Assembly: GCA_947497945.1 (NCBI GenBank)
Contig: CANMIP010000002.1
Location: forward strand, 1 to 64,000
DNA from: an uncultured Tropicimonas sp.
Lineage (GTDB): Bacteria; Pseudomonadota; Alphaproteobacteria; Rhodobacterales; Rhodobacteraceae
Reading direction: 5' to 3'
Length of the DNA: 64,000 nt
Below are positions 51,734-59,319 of the stretch, one piece after another (the first letter of the stretch is position 1; the number at the start of each line of letters is the position of its first letter). The notes under the pieces were generated by a model. That model saw nothing but the letters and a program-made list of their open reading frames with translations, did no database searches and had not been told where the DNA came from. The position numbers and the translations under genes are program-made.

Positions 51734-52558
51734 CTATCCGGCGACGTCGGTGACCGAGAGCGGCACACCTCCGAGAGAGTGCGTGAGTTCTTCGCCCACG
51801 GCGCAGAGCATCTCCAGCGATTCCTCCGCCGTCATCGGCGGAGTCGACTGGTCGATGAAGCCTATCGTGAGCGCGGCCACGATGCCACGCTTGTCGAAAA
51901 CAGGCACACAGAGGTTGCGCACACCATGCACCATTTCCGAGGGCCAGTCCTCGTAGCCCTTGCGACAGATCACGTCGAAGCGCTCGCGCAACCCTGCCTT
52001 TTCATCGACAGCAAGCCGGGAGATATAGCGCCGCTGGGTCTCCTTGCCCGAAAAGGCGAGGATGACATTGCCGGTCGATGTCTTCACGGCCGGGAACATG
52101 CCCCCCGTGCGCACCCCGTAGCTTGCCGGCCGGGGGCTTCGAACGGAGGCGAGGACCAGCACGTTGGACCGGTTCACGATCCCCAGATGGCAGGACTGCT
52201 CGGTCTGGAAGGCGATGCGCTCGAGCAGCGGAATGGCGTTGCGCACCAACCGTTCGGTGGGCTCATGCCGGTGCGACAACTCGAAAAGCCGCATGGAGAG
52301 AGAATACCGGCCGCTGTCGGGGTCCTGCTCGATGTAATCCCGCTCTGCGAGATAGATCACAACGCGATAGATCTCGCCCATTGTGCGGCCGAGAGTCTCG
52401 ACGATCTCGTTCATCGTCAGGCCGAGCGGAGACCCTGCGAGCGCCTCCAGGACATCGAGCGCCTTTTCAACGGCCGGAACCGAGGACTTTTCCTTGGAGC
52501 CCGCCGGGGCTGCATGCTTCTCGGTCTTGCTTGGCATTCGTCCTCGGCGGGCTTTCAT
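51734..52558 (-). CDS. IclR-family transcriptional regulator
   Basis: A 274-residue IclR regulator. The N-terminal winged helix runs from about 25 to 90 (SVPAVEKALDVLEALAGSPL, then RTMGEIYRVVIYLAERDYI), followed by a GAF-like effector domain (CHLGIVNRSNVLVLASV, GVRTGGMFPAVKTSTGNVIL, VHGVRNLCVPVFDKRG). The ATG at 52558 overlaps the enoyl-CoA hydratase stop (ATGA), indicating coupled translation, although ATG 52537 with GAGGA is an alternative. It lies in the middle of the catabolic array and is the best candidate to control sites A-C. Confidence 0.92.
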   Translation of the reverse strand: MKARRGRMPSKTEKHAAPAGSKEKSSVPAVEKALDVLEALAGSPLGLTMNEIVETLGRTMGEIYRVVIYLAERDYIEQDPDSGRYSLSMRLFELSHRHEPTERLVRNAIPLLERIAFQTEQSCHLGIVNRSNVLVLASVRSPRPASYGVRTGGMFPAVKTSTGNVILAFSGKETQRRYISRLAVDEKAGLRERFDVICRKGYEDWPSEMVHGVRNLCVPVFDKRGIVAALTIGFIDQSTPPMTAEESLEMLCAVGEELTHSLGGVPLSVTDVAG

Positions 52559-53301
52559 CAGCCGCCGCCCTGCTGCTTGTCGCGATCATTCTTGGCAAAA
52601 CACAATGACATGAGTTCATTGTCATAGGAAAGGCCCGATTGCACAGGGTGGTCCATTGCGAAGCGAACGGCCGATTTCACGGCCTGGGTCGCGACCGTGT
52701 TGTGTTCGGCAATGCGCGCGGCGATCTCCATCGCCTTGGCGACTTCCTCGCCCGGCTCGACAAGCCACTCGACCATTCCCATATCAAGGGCGTCCTGCGC
52801 CGAGAACCGGTCGCCGGTCAGAAGGTAGCGCATCGCATTCCCGTAGCCGCAGAGCCGCACCATGTGCTGCGCCGCGCCCCCGGCACCGTTCCAGCCAAGG
52901 GTCACCTCGGGGGCGGCGAAGGTCGCCGAGCGCGCCGCGACCCGCAGGTCACATGCCAGCGCGACTTCCAGGCCGCCACCAAGCGCCCATCCCTTGATCG
53001 CGGCAATCGCCGGCTTCCGGAGTGCCCGGATCGGCGGAATGTAATCGTAGCGATTTCGCCAGGCCCAGAAATCCTCGTATTCTTCCAACGCCGAGATGTC
53101 AGATCCCGCGCAGAAGGCCCGTTCGCCGGCACCGCTGAAGACCACCGCGTGGATCTCGGGGTCGGCATTGACCTGCTCGCAGCAAGCGCCGATCTCGCGA
53201 TACATCCGCGGGGTCAGCGCGTTGTGCTTGGCCGGTCGGTCCAGAGTGACATGGCCAATGGCCCCTTCCTTCTCAAGGTGAACGCAGCCTTCGGTGGACA
53301 T
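52558..53301 (-). CDS. Enoyl-CoA hydratase/isomerase family protein
   Basis: A 247-residue crotonase-fold enzyme acting on an acyl-CoA thioester. The oxyanion-hole elements are FCAGSDISALEEY and LGGGLEVALACD, and PEVTLGWNGAGGAAQHM supplies the second acidic residue of the hydratase pair. With two CoA-transferases beside it, it probably handles the CoA ester they make. It begins 14 nt after dctM of TRAP system 2 and overlaps iclR. Confidence 0.92.
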   Translation of the reverse strand: MSTEGCVHLEKEGAIGHVTLDRPAKHNALTPRMYREIGACCEQVNADPEIHAVVFSGAGERAFCAGSDISALEEYEDFWAWRNRYDYIPPIRALRKPAIAAIKGWALGGGLEVALACDLRVAARSATFAAPEVTLGWNGAGGAAQHMVRLCGYGNAMRYLLTGDRFSAQDALDMGMVEWLVEPGEEVAKAMEIAARIAEHNTVATQAVKSAVRFAMDHPVQSGLSYDNELMSLCFAKNDRDKQQGGG

Positions 53302-53314
53302 CTGGGAACCTCCC

Positions 53315-54595
53315 TCAGTTGAATGACAGGTTGGGCAGCCACAGCGACAGCGCCGGCACGAAGGTCAACACGAGCAACATGGCGAAGAGCAGCGCATAGA
53401 ATGGCAGCGCCGCCTTGATGAAATCGGCGATCGAGACGCCGGTGATTGCGCAGGTGGTGAACATCAGCGTTCCAAGCGGCGGCGTTACACCGGCGATTGT
53501 CAGGTTCAGCACCATGACGATCCCGAAATGCACCGGGTCGACGCCGACCTTGGAGATCACCGGCACCAGGATCGGGGTGAGCAGGATCAACGCGGCAGAG
53601 CCTTCGATGAACATGCCTGCGAGGATCAGCAGGAGGTTGATTATCAGCAGGAGCAGATAGGGGTTCTCCGTCAATGCCAGCATGGCTTCGGCGACCGCCG
53701 ACGGTATCTGCTCCCAGGTCATGTAGTAGCCGAAACCGTTGGCGGCACAGATCACCAGCAGGACGATGGCCGTTGCCTGCGTGGTTTGCTGAAGGATCGT
53801 CCAGGCGTGCCGAACCTTCAGCTCGCGATAGAGCACGCCGACAATTGCCGCGAAAAGCGCCGCCATCGCGCCGGCCTCGGTCGGGGTGAAAAAGCCAAAG
53901 CGGATGCCGACGACGATGCCGACCGGAACCATCAACGCCAGGGAAGCGCCGCGCAACGCTGTCGCCCGTTCCTCCCAGGTTGTACGCCTTGCAAGCGCCG
54001 GCTTCAGCTTCAGGCGGTGCGCCATGAAGGCGACCAGCCCCATCATGGCGGCGCAGAGCAGGATGCCGGGCACGATGCCGGCCAGAAAGAGCTTGCCGAT
54101 GGAGACGTCGCCCATGAACCCGTAGAGGATCAGCCCGATGCCGGGCGGAATGATGACGGAGATGATCGACGACGATGCGGTGACGACCGAGGAGAACGCC
54201 CGGTCATATCCGCGCCTGGACATTTCGGGCACCAGCACCTTGGCTTGCATGGCGGCGTCGGCATTTGCCGATCCGGCGACGCCGCCGAGCAGGGTCGAAA
54301 GCAGCACGTTGACCTGCGCAAGGCCGCCGACCCAGTGGCCGGTCATCGCCTCCGCAAACCCCATCATCCGCCGCGTTATGCCGGCATAGTTCATGACGAC
54401 GCCGGTCATGACAAAGAGCGGCACCGCAAGCAGCGGAAAGGAATGGGTCACGGACACCATGCGCTGGATGAACAATTCGGGCGGCATGGAGCCGGAAAAG
54501 ACGAAGAAGGACAGCCCGGCGGCCCCGATAGCAAGCGCGACCGGGACCCCGAGGGCAATGGTGACGAGCAGGATGACGATGGGCAGGAAGTCCAT
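53315..54595 (-). CDS. dctM: TRAP transporter large permease (DctM-type), system 2
   Basis: A 426-residue DctM subunit with about 12 membrane segments. Family segments: LLGGVAGSANADAAMQAKVL, IIPPGIGLILYGFMGDVSIG, FGFFTPTEAGAMAALFA and GVTPPLGTLMFTTCAITGVS. The start overlaps the dctQ stop by one base. It clearly differs from system 1 DctM. It delivers an organic acid for CoA activation by the neighbouring enzymes. Confidence 0.95.
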   Translation of the reverse strand: MDFLPIVILLVTIALGVPVALAIGAAGLSFFVFSGSMPPELFIQRMVSVTHSFPLLAVPLFVMTGVVMNYAGITRRMMGFAEAMTGHWVGGLAQVNVLLSTLLGGVAGSANADAAMQAKVLVPEMSRRGYDRAFSSVVTASSSIISVIIPPGIGLILYGFMGDVSIGKLFLAGIVPGILLCAAMMGLVAFMAHRLKLKPALARRTTWEERATALRGASLALMVPVGIVVGIRFGFFTPTEAGAMAALFAAIVGVLYRELKVRHAWTILQQTTQATAIVLLVICAANGFGYYMTWEQIPSAVAEAMLALTENPYLLLLIINLLLILAGMFIEGSAALILLTPILVPVISKVGVDPVHFGIVMVLNLTIAGVTPPLGTLMFTTCAITGVSIADFIKAALPFYALLFAMLLVLTFVPALSLWLPNLSFN

Positions 54596-55089
54596 TACAG
54601 GACCTCCGCGGCATCTTCATCTTTCCCGGCCAGCAGGCCCGGAGAAAAGATGTCGAGCAGCGCCCCCAGCGTCATGATCGAAAAGGCTATGAAGGGTGCC
54701 AGGTAAACATAGGAAAACGGGATATCCATCACCGGGGACATGCGCGTCGCCCCCTTGCCCATCATGATGAAACTCAGCCAGGCCGAGTAGCCGACGAAGG
54801 AAAGCACCACCAGGTCGGAGAGTATGCGCGCAATGCGCTGTGCCGGTGGCGGCAGCGAGTCCACCAGAAGCGAGACGCGAATGTGCTGGTTCTTGCGAAA
54901 GGCCGTCAGGGCCCCGATGAAGACCACCCAGGTAAAGAGGATACCCGACAGCTCGGTCGTCCACACGGCCGGTTTCGCGGTCACGTAGCGCGTCAGCACC
55001 CCCCAGAGCACCGAGCCCAGAAGCACCGCCATGGCAATGTTGGTGACGATCCCCTCGGCACTGTCCAGGAAATTCCGGATCTGTTTCAT
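54595..55089 (-). CDS. dctQ: TRAP transporter small permease (DctQ-type), system 2
   Basis: A 164-residue four-helix accessory subunit with WGVLTRYVTAKPAVWTTELS and ILFTWVVFIGALTAFRKNQH, as expected for DctQ. I use the ATG at 55089, which has a G-rich ribosome-binding sequence (GGGGGGCGGAG) directly before it; the upstream frame from 55128 lies within the hairpin and is rejected. The stop overlaps the dctM start. Confidence 0.9.
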   Translation of the reverse strand: MKQIRNFLDSAEGIVTNIAMAVLLGSVLWGVLTRYVTAKPAVWTTELSGILFTWVVFIGALTAFRKNQHIRVSLLVDSLPPPAQRIARILSDLVVLSFVGYSAWLSFIMMGKGATRMSPVMDIPFSYVYLAPFIAFSIMTLGALLDIFSPGLLAGKDEDAAEVL

Positions 55090-55108
55090 CTCCGCCCCCC
55101 TATGGGTC

Positions 55109-55135
55109 CGGCCCGATGCTCCGCGCACCGGGCCG
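55109..55135 (-). terminator. Hairpin in the dctP-dctQ gap, system 2
   Basis: CGGCCCG and CGGGCCG form a 7-bp perfect outer stem with GC-rich inner pairing possible, 12 nt after the dctP stop. It is the system 2 counterpart of the hairpin at 4997-5018. Confidence 0.5.
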
Positions 55136-55147
55136 CCTCATGACGCA

Positions 55148-56146
55148 TCAGTTGTCCAGGATCTCGCGAACCTGCTCGTAAAGACCCGGCGTCCAGTCCG
55201 GGAACTTGGTGTAGGTCACGGCCGTCTTCTCCTGGAACGCCGGAACATCGACATCACGATTGAAGGTCACACCTTCTGCCTCGAGCTTCTTCACCCACTC
55301 TTCCTGCGAGTTCAGCATCAGGTCGGTCATGAACACACCGGCAGCGACAGCTTCCTCGACGAGAACCGTCTGGATGTCTTCGGGAAGCATGGCGAAGTAA
55401 TCGGAGTTGATCACGAGGCCGGTGAATCCCTTGAAGTGACCGGTCAGCGAAATGACCTTCTTCACCTCGTGAAGCTTTGCGCCGTAGATCGACGGCAACG
55501 GCGCCTCGGCCCCTTCGACAACCCCGGCAGAGAGGCCCGAATAGACCTCGGCCCAGGCAAGCTGCGTCGGACGCGCGCCCATCGAGTCGAAGGTCTCGAC
55601 CCACATGATGTTCGGCGGCGTGCGGAACGTCATGCCGGCGATATCGTCGGGCGTGGAGATCGGCTTGTCGGAGATCAGGTGACGCGACCCGAAAAGCCAG
55701 TTCAGAGACAGCAGTTCGATCTGGCTCTCGCTCCGCAGACGGTTCTTCATGTCGGCATAGAGATCCGACTCGATGATCTTGGTGAAGTCCCGCGGGTCTT
55801 CCATCAGGTACGGCCCGCCAAGAACCCCGAAATCGGCCACGAAGTCCGACAGGTAGCCCGGGTCCGAGATCGTCATGATCGGAGCGCCAGCGCGCATCTG
55901 CTCATAGACCTCGGAATTCGTACCAAGCTGGGCGTTCGGAAAGATCGTTATCTCGACCTTTCCTTCGGTTCGCTCGCCCACTTTCGCGACGAATTCCTCC
56001 ATCGCCTGCTGGATCGGCTCCTTGTCGGACGTCACATGTCCAAGGCGAATTTCGTAGTCGGCAGCAAGCGCCGGGGATACCGCGGCCATGCAGGCCACAG
56101 CGGTGGCAGCAAGGGTCCCACGGAAGAATGGGGTTGTCACGATCAT
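55148..56146 (-). CDS. dctP: TRAP transporter substrate-binding protein (DctP-type), system 2
   Basis: A 332-residue periplasmic binding protein with a Sec signal (TLAATAVACMAAVSPALA, then ADYE). Typical DctP features are MTFRTPPNIMWVETFDSMGA with the ligand-binding Arg, PTQLAWAEVYSGLSAGVVEG and FKGFTGLVINSDYF. AGGAGGAGG stands 4-5 nt before ATG 56146. First gene of a minus-strand operon dctPQM-ech-iclR, divergent from the plus-strand operon at 56312. Confidence 0.94.
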   Translation of the reverse strand: MIVTTPFFRGTLAATAVACMAAVSPALAADYEIRLGHVTSDKEPIQQAMEEFVAKVGERTEGKVEITIFPNAQLGTNSEVYEQMRAGAPIMTISDPGYLSDFVADFGVLGGPYLMEDPRDFTKIIESDLYADMKNRLRSESQIELLSLNWLFGSRHLISDKPISTPDDIAGMTFRTPPNIMWVETFDSMGARPTQLAWAEVYSGLSAGVVEGAEAPLPSIYGAKLHEVKKVISLTGHFKGFTGLVINSDYFAMLPEDIQTVLVEEAVAAGVFMTDLMLNSQEEWVKKLEAEGVTFNRDVDVPAFQEKTAVTYTKFPDWTPGLYEQVREILDN

Positions 56147-56240
56147 TGGTTCCTCCTCCTTCGAGCAAATCACTGTTGGCTGCCTACAGAGCAACCAGAC
56201 CAGCCGCGGCCCGGCGACCGGATCACGTCTGGAAGCTCTC

Positions 56241-56282
56241 ACATTTCACTTGCAAATGTCAAAGTTATTTTTATATTCGAAA
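56241..56282. promoter_or_regulatory. Candidate IclR-regulon site B in the divergent promoter region
   Basis: An AT-rich patch in the dctP2/56312 gap holds ACATTT-N7-AAATGT, AAAGTTATTTT (shared exactly with site A) and ATATTCGAAA (half-site of A). A plus-strand promoter is suggested by TTGCAA (56250-56255) and TATATT (56272-56277) spaced 16 nt; on the minus strand TTGACA (56262-56257) could be a -35 box for dctP. A bound regulator would control both directions. Confidence 0.55.
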
Positions 56283-56311
56283 TTCAAATTCCAGCCCGAC
56301 AGGAGAGTACC

Positions 56312-57421
56312 TTGATCAAACTTGCCGGAATGACGTGGGATCATGCGCGGGCCTATGATTGTCTTGTTGCAGCATCCGACCGGTTTGCCTCCGAGCGCGG
56401 GATCGAGCTGTCCTGGGCACGGCGCTCGCTGCAAGCCTTTGCCGATGAGCCGATCATCGACATCGCAAAGGCCTATGACCTTGTGATCCTCGACCACCCC
56501 CATGTGGGCCAGATCGCCGAAACGGGTTGCCTCCTGGCGCTGCCCGACTTCCCGGACCCGGCCGAAACATCGCTTGGGGGGTCGGTCGAAAGCTATGTCT
56601 GGAAGGGAAAGACCTGGTCCTATCCCATCGATGCTGCCTGCCAGATGGCCGTGGCGCGTGCCGACCTTTGGGGGGCTTTCCCGAAGCACTGGGAAGACGT
56701 TCTCGACACGCCGGAGCAGTTCAATATCGTCACGCCGCTCAAACCCGTCGACGCCTTCGACCTTATGCTCACCCATCTCGCATCGCGTGGGGAAGAAGGC
56801 CTGCCAGTGTCGGCGGAGGCCTTCTGTTCGGAGGAAAACGGCCTCTACTCGCTGAAAATCCTCAAGGCGCTCTTCAAGATGGGTCCGTCCGAACAGGCCG
56901 ACTGGAACCCGATCAAGGTGCTGGAGATCCTCTCGACGACCGACGCCTTCACGGCCTCCCCGGCACTGTTCGGCTATATCAACTACGCCCGCCCCGGTTT
57001 CCGCCCGCGCCAGCTGACCTATCGCGACCTCCCTACGTTTCGGGGCAGCTCGGCGCGGCGCGGGATCCTCGGCGGCGCCGGGATTGGCGTGTCTGCCTTC
57101 TGCAAGCATCCCGAGGAGGCCATCGCATTTGCCCAATGGGTGACAAGCGAAGAGATCCAGTCCTCCACCTATATCGAGAACGAGGGCCAGCCGGCCCACC
57201 TGGGCACATGGAACCGGCTGCGCCACGAGCCGCGCTACGCGGGCTTCCTCGACGGCGCCTACGAGACAATCACCAATGCCTGGACCCGCCCGCGCGACGA
57301 GTGGTTCCTGCATTTCGTCGATGATGTCTGCGAGATTTTCCCTGACTTCTTCCTCAAGGACCGTTCCGAGGAAGTCATGCTCGCCGACATCAACGCGCTT
57401 TTCCGCAAACATACGAACTGA
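56312..57421 (+). CDS. Solute-binding-protein homologue without a signal peptide
   Basis: A 369-residue protein resembling family 1 extracellular solute-binding proteins: YDLVILDHPHVGQIAETGCL, WSYPIDAACQMAVARADLW, KHWEDVLDTPE and a late AIAFAQWVTSEEIQSSTYIE. It starts KLAGMTWDHARAYDCLVAAS with no hydrophobic leader, so it should stay in the cytosol. The start is TTG at 56312 with AGGAGAG 4 nt upstream; no in-frame ATG upstream would add a signal. No ABC permease genes accompany it. It may be an intracellular ligand carrier or sensor for the CoA-transferase pathway. First gene of an operon with an SDR and an alcohol dehydrogenase. Confidence 0.75.
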   Translation: MIKLAGMTWDHARAYDCLVAASDRFASERGIELSWARRSLQAFADEPIIDIAKAYDLVILDHPHVGQIAETGCLLALPDFPDPAETSLGGSVESYVWKGKTWSYPIDAACQMAVARADLWGAFPKHWEDVLDTPEQFNIVTPLKPVDAFDLMLTHLASRGEEGLPVSAEAFCSEENGLYSLKILKALFKMGPSEQADWNPIKVLEILSTTDAFTASPALFGYINYARPGFRPRQLTYRDLPTFRGSSARRGILGGAGIGVSAFCKHPEEAIAFAQWVTSEEIQSSTYIENEGQPAHLGTWNRLRHEPRYAGFLDGAYETITNAWTRPRDEWFLHFVDDVCEIFPDFFLKDRSEEVMLADINALFRKHTN

Positions 57422-57442
57422 TCGAGGCCAAGGAGGCCAGTC

Positions 57443-58159
57443 ATGAAGAACATCGTCATCACCGGAGGCAGCAAAGGCCTTGGCGTCGAACAGGTGCGCC
57501 GCTTTCTGGAAGAGGGATGCAGGGTCTATGTCGTGGCCAACATGCGCGGCGATCTCGACGAGATCGAGGGCGACGTGATCTACAAGGAGACGGATCTCAG
57601 CAACTGGTCGGACACCTCCTGGCTGGACGAGATCCATGCGGATTGCGGCAACATCCACGGACTGGTGAACAATGCCGGCATGCACCTGAAGAAGGCGATG
57701 TGGGATGTTGAGCCCGAGGAGCTGGACCTGGTTCTCAACATCAACGTCAAGGCGATGTTTGCCGCCTGCGGCCGCTACGCCCAGCTACAAAAGCAGCAGG
57801 GCGGCGCGATCGTCAATATCTCGTCGATGGGCGGGTTGATCGGATTGAAGACCGCCGCGGCCTACGTTACCGCCAAGACCGCCGTTCTGGGCGTCACCCG
57901 CTCGATGGCAGTGGATGCGGCCGAGTTCGGCATCCGCACCAACGCGGTCTGCCCCGGCTTCATCGACACCGATATGACGCGGGCAATCCTCGCCAAGGAT
58001 CCGGCACGGCGCGAGAAAATCGAGGGCCGCATCCCGGGCGGCAAGTTCGGCACCGCGCGCCACATCGCCAACGCCATCCACTTCCTGATCTCCGATCAGG
58101 CCGAACATATCAACGGCGTCGCCCTTCCAGTCGACAATGGCTACTCCATCGGATCGTGA
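57443..58159 (+). CDS. Short-chain dehydrogenase/reductase
   Basis: A 238-residue classical SDR oxidoreductase. The cofactor loop TGGSKGLG is at 7-14, NNAG at 76-79, and the catalytic Ser-Tyr-Lys are S127/S128, Y141 and K145 (AAAYVTAK). PGFIDTDMT follows as usual. An Asn-Met-Arg after the second strand (VANMRGD) does not show a clear Asp, so NADP may be preferred; this is uncertain. AAGGAGG precedes the ATG. The substrate is probably an alcohol or 3-hydroxyacyl group in the pathway of the adjacent CoA enzymes. Confidence 0.92.
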   Translation: MKNIVITGGSKGLGVEQVRRFLEEGCRVYVVANMRGDLDEIEGDVIYKETDLSNWSDTSWLDEIHADCGNIHGLVNNAGMHLKKAMWDVEPEELDLVLNINVKAMFAACGRYAQLQKQQGGAIVNISSMGGLIGLKTAAAYVTAKTAVLGVTRSMAVDAAEFGIRTNAVCPGFIDTDMTRAILAKDPARREKIEGRIPGGKFGTARHIANAIHFLISDQAEHINGVALPVDNGYSIGS

Positions 58160-58163
58160 GACA

Positions 58164-59192
58164 ATGACATACCAGGCAAGCAAACTGACGGCGGCACAAT
58201 CCGTCGAAATCGTCGATGCGGAGCTTCCGTCCCAAGTGCCCGAGGGCTATGTCCGCCTCAAGCTCGCCACCGCGAGCCTCTGTGGCACGGACCTGCATTA
58301 CTTCAAGAACTTCTCCAATGCCGGCTTCCAGCTACAGAACGCTCTGTCGCTCGGTCATGAGGCCTGTGCGACGGTGATCGACGCCAATGGCGCTGATCTG
58401 GCCGCAGGCCAACTGGTGGCGCTCAATCCGATCATCTTCTGCGGCGAATGCGAGAATTGCGGAAAGGGGCTGGTGAACCTGTGCACCTCGAAGAAGTTCC
58501 CGGGGTCGGCCACCACGGTGCCGCATATCGATGGCTTCTTCCGCGAGTATTTCGACTTCCCGGCCTTCTGCTGCCATACGGTTCCCGAGGGCACCGACCC
58601 CGACCACCTGACATTCGCCGAGCCGCTGGCCTGTTCCATGCATTCGGTGAATGTGGGCGAGGTCGGTCCGGGCACGAAGGTCTGCATCACCGGTTGCGGC
58701 CCGATGGGCCTGCTCGCCGTGGTCGCGGCAGCTTCCAAGGGAGCGCAGGTCGAGGTGACGGATGTGCGCGAGGCGGTTGTCGAACTTGCCTGCGAGGTCG
58801 GCGCCTCCAAGGGCTACGTGACCGGCAAGGACGATCTCGCCGCGCTCGACAGCGCCTATGACGTGGTGATCGAGGCCTCGGGAAGCCCCCACGCCTTCAA
58901 CCAGGCACTGGAACTGGTGAAACGCCAGGGCAAGCTGGTGATCCTGTCGAACATCCAACCCTCCGAGACGCCGGTCAACCTGCACAAGATCATGCTGAAG
59001 GAGGTCTCGGTCATGGGCTCCTTCCAGTTCAACAAGGAATTCCGCGAGGCCGTCGAACTGGTCACCTCAAGGAAAGTCGATTTCGACAAGCTCATCGCAG
59101 CGAGATTTCCGCTGGGCCAGACCGCAGACGCCCTGCAATACATGGCCGACGGCAAGGCTTTCGGAAAGATCCTCCTGAAACCGGAGCAATGA
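58164..59192 (+). CDS. Zinc-dependent medium-chain alcohol dehydrogenase (idonate/sorbitol dehydrogenase-like)
   Basis: A 342-residue MDR alcohol dehydrogenase. Catalytic zinc ligands are C40, H65 and E66 (SLGHEA); the structural zinc lobe is CGECENCGKGLVNLC. The Rossmann loop TGCGPMGLLAVVAA follows, and EVTDVRE shows the Asp typical of NAD-specific enzymes. The nearest well-known relatives are L-idonate 5-dehydrogenase and threonine/sorbitol dehydrogenases. Starts 4 nt after the SDR stop (ATG 58164); the ATG at 58137 lies within the SDR gene without a signal. Confidence 0.91.
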   Translation: MTYQASKLTAAQSVEIVDAELPSQVPEGYVRLKLATASLCGTDLHYFKNFSNAGFQLQNALSLGHEACATVIDANGADLAAGQLVALNPIIFCGECENCGKGLVNLCTSKKFPGSATTVPHIDGFFREYFDFPAFCCHTVPEGTDPDHLTFAEPLACSMHSVNVGEVGPGTKVCITGCGPMGLLAVVAAASKGAQVEVTDVREAVVELACEVGASKGYVTGKDDLAALDSAYDVVIEASGSPHAFNQALELVKRQGKLVILSNIQPSETPVNLHKIMLKEVSVMGSFQFNKEFREAVELVTSRKVDFDKLIAARFPLGQTADALQYMADGKAFGKILLKPEQ

Positions 59193-59198
59193 TCTCTG

Positions 59199-59222
59199 AG
59201 GCTTCCGCTTCGGCGGAAGCCT
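59199..59222 (+). terminator. UUCG-tetraloop terminator after the alcohol dehydrogenase gene
   Basis: AGGCTTCCGC-TTCG-GCGGAAGCCT is a perfect 10-bp stem closed by the very stable TTCG loop, 6 nt after the stop and followed by TCTCCTG. It is the first of three hairpins in the convergent gap. Confidence 0.75.
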
Positions 59223-59226
59223 TCTC

Positions 59227-59252
59227 CTGCAGCCCTCCTCCACTGGCTGCAG
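59227..59252. terminator. Second hairpin of the convergent gap
   Basis: CTGCAGCC and GGCTGCAG pair over 8 bp around a 10-nt loop (CTCCTCCACT). Confidence 0.5.
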
Positions 59253-59256
59253 GCGA

Positions 59257-59284
59257 AAGCGCCGGTCCGATCGGACCGGCGCTT
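59257..59284. terminator. 28-nt perfect palindrome, probable bidirectional terminator
   Basis: AAGCGCCGGTCCGA is followed directly by its exact reverse complement. It is symmetric, so it works for both convergent operons: downstream of the alcohol dehydrogenase (plus) and of the enolase-superfamily gene (minus). Confidence 0.7.
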
Positions 59285-59319
59285 CCCTGTTCCGGCGTGG
59301 ACGGGGACGACCGCAGGTC

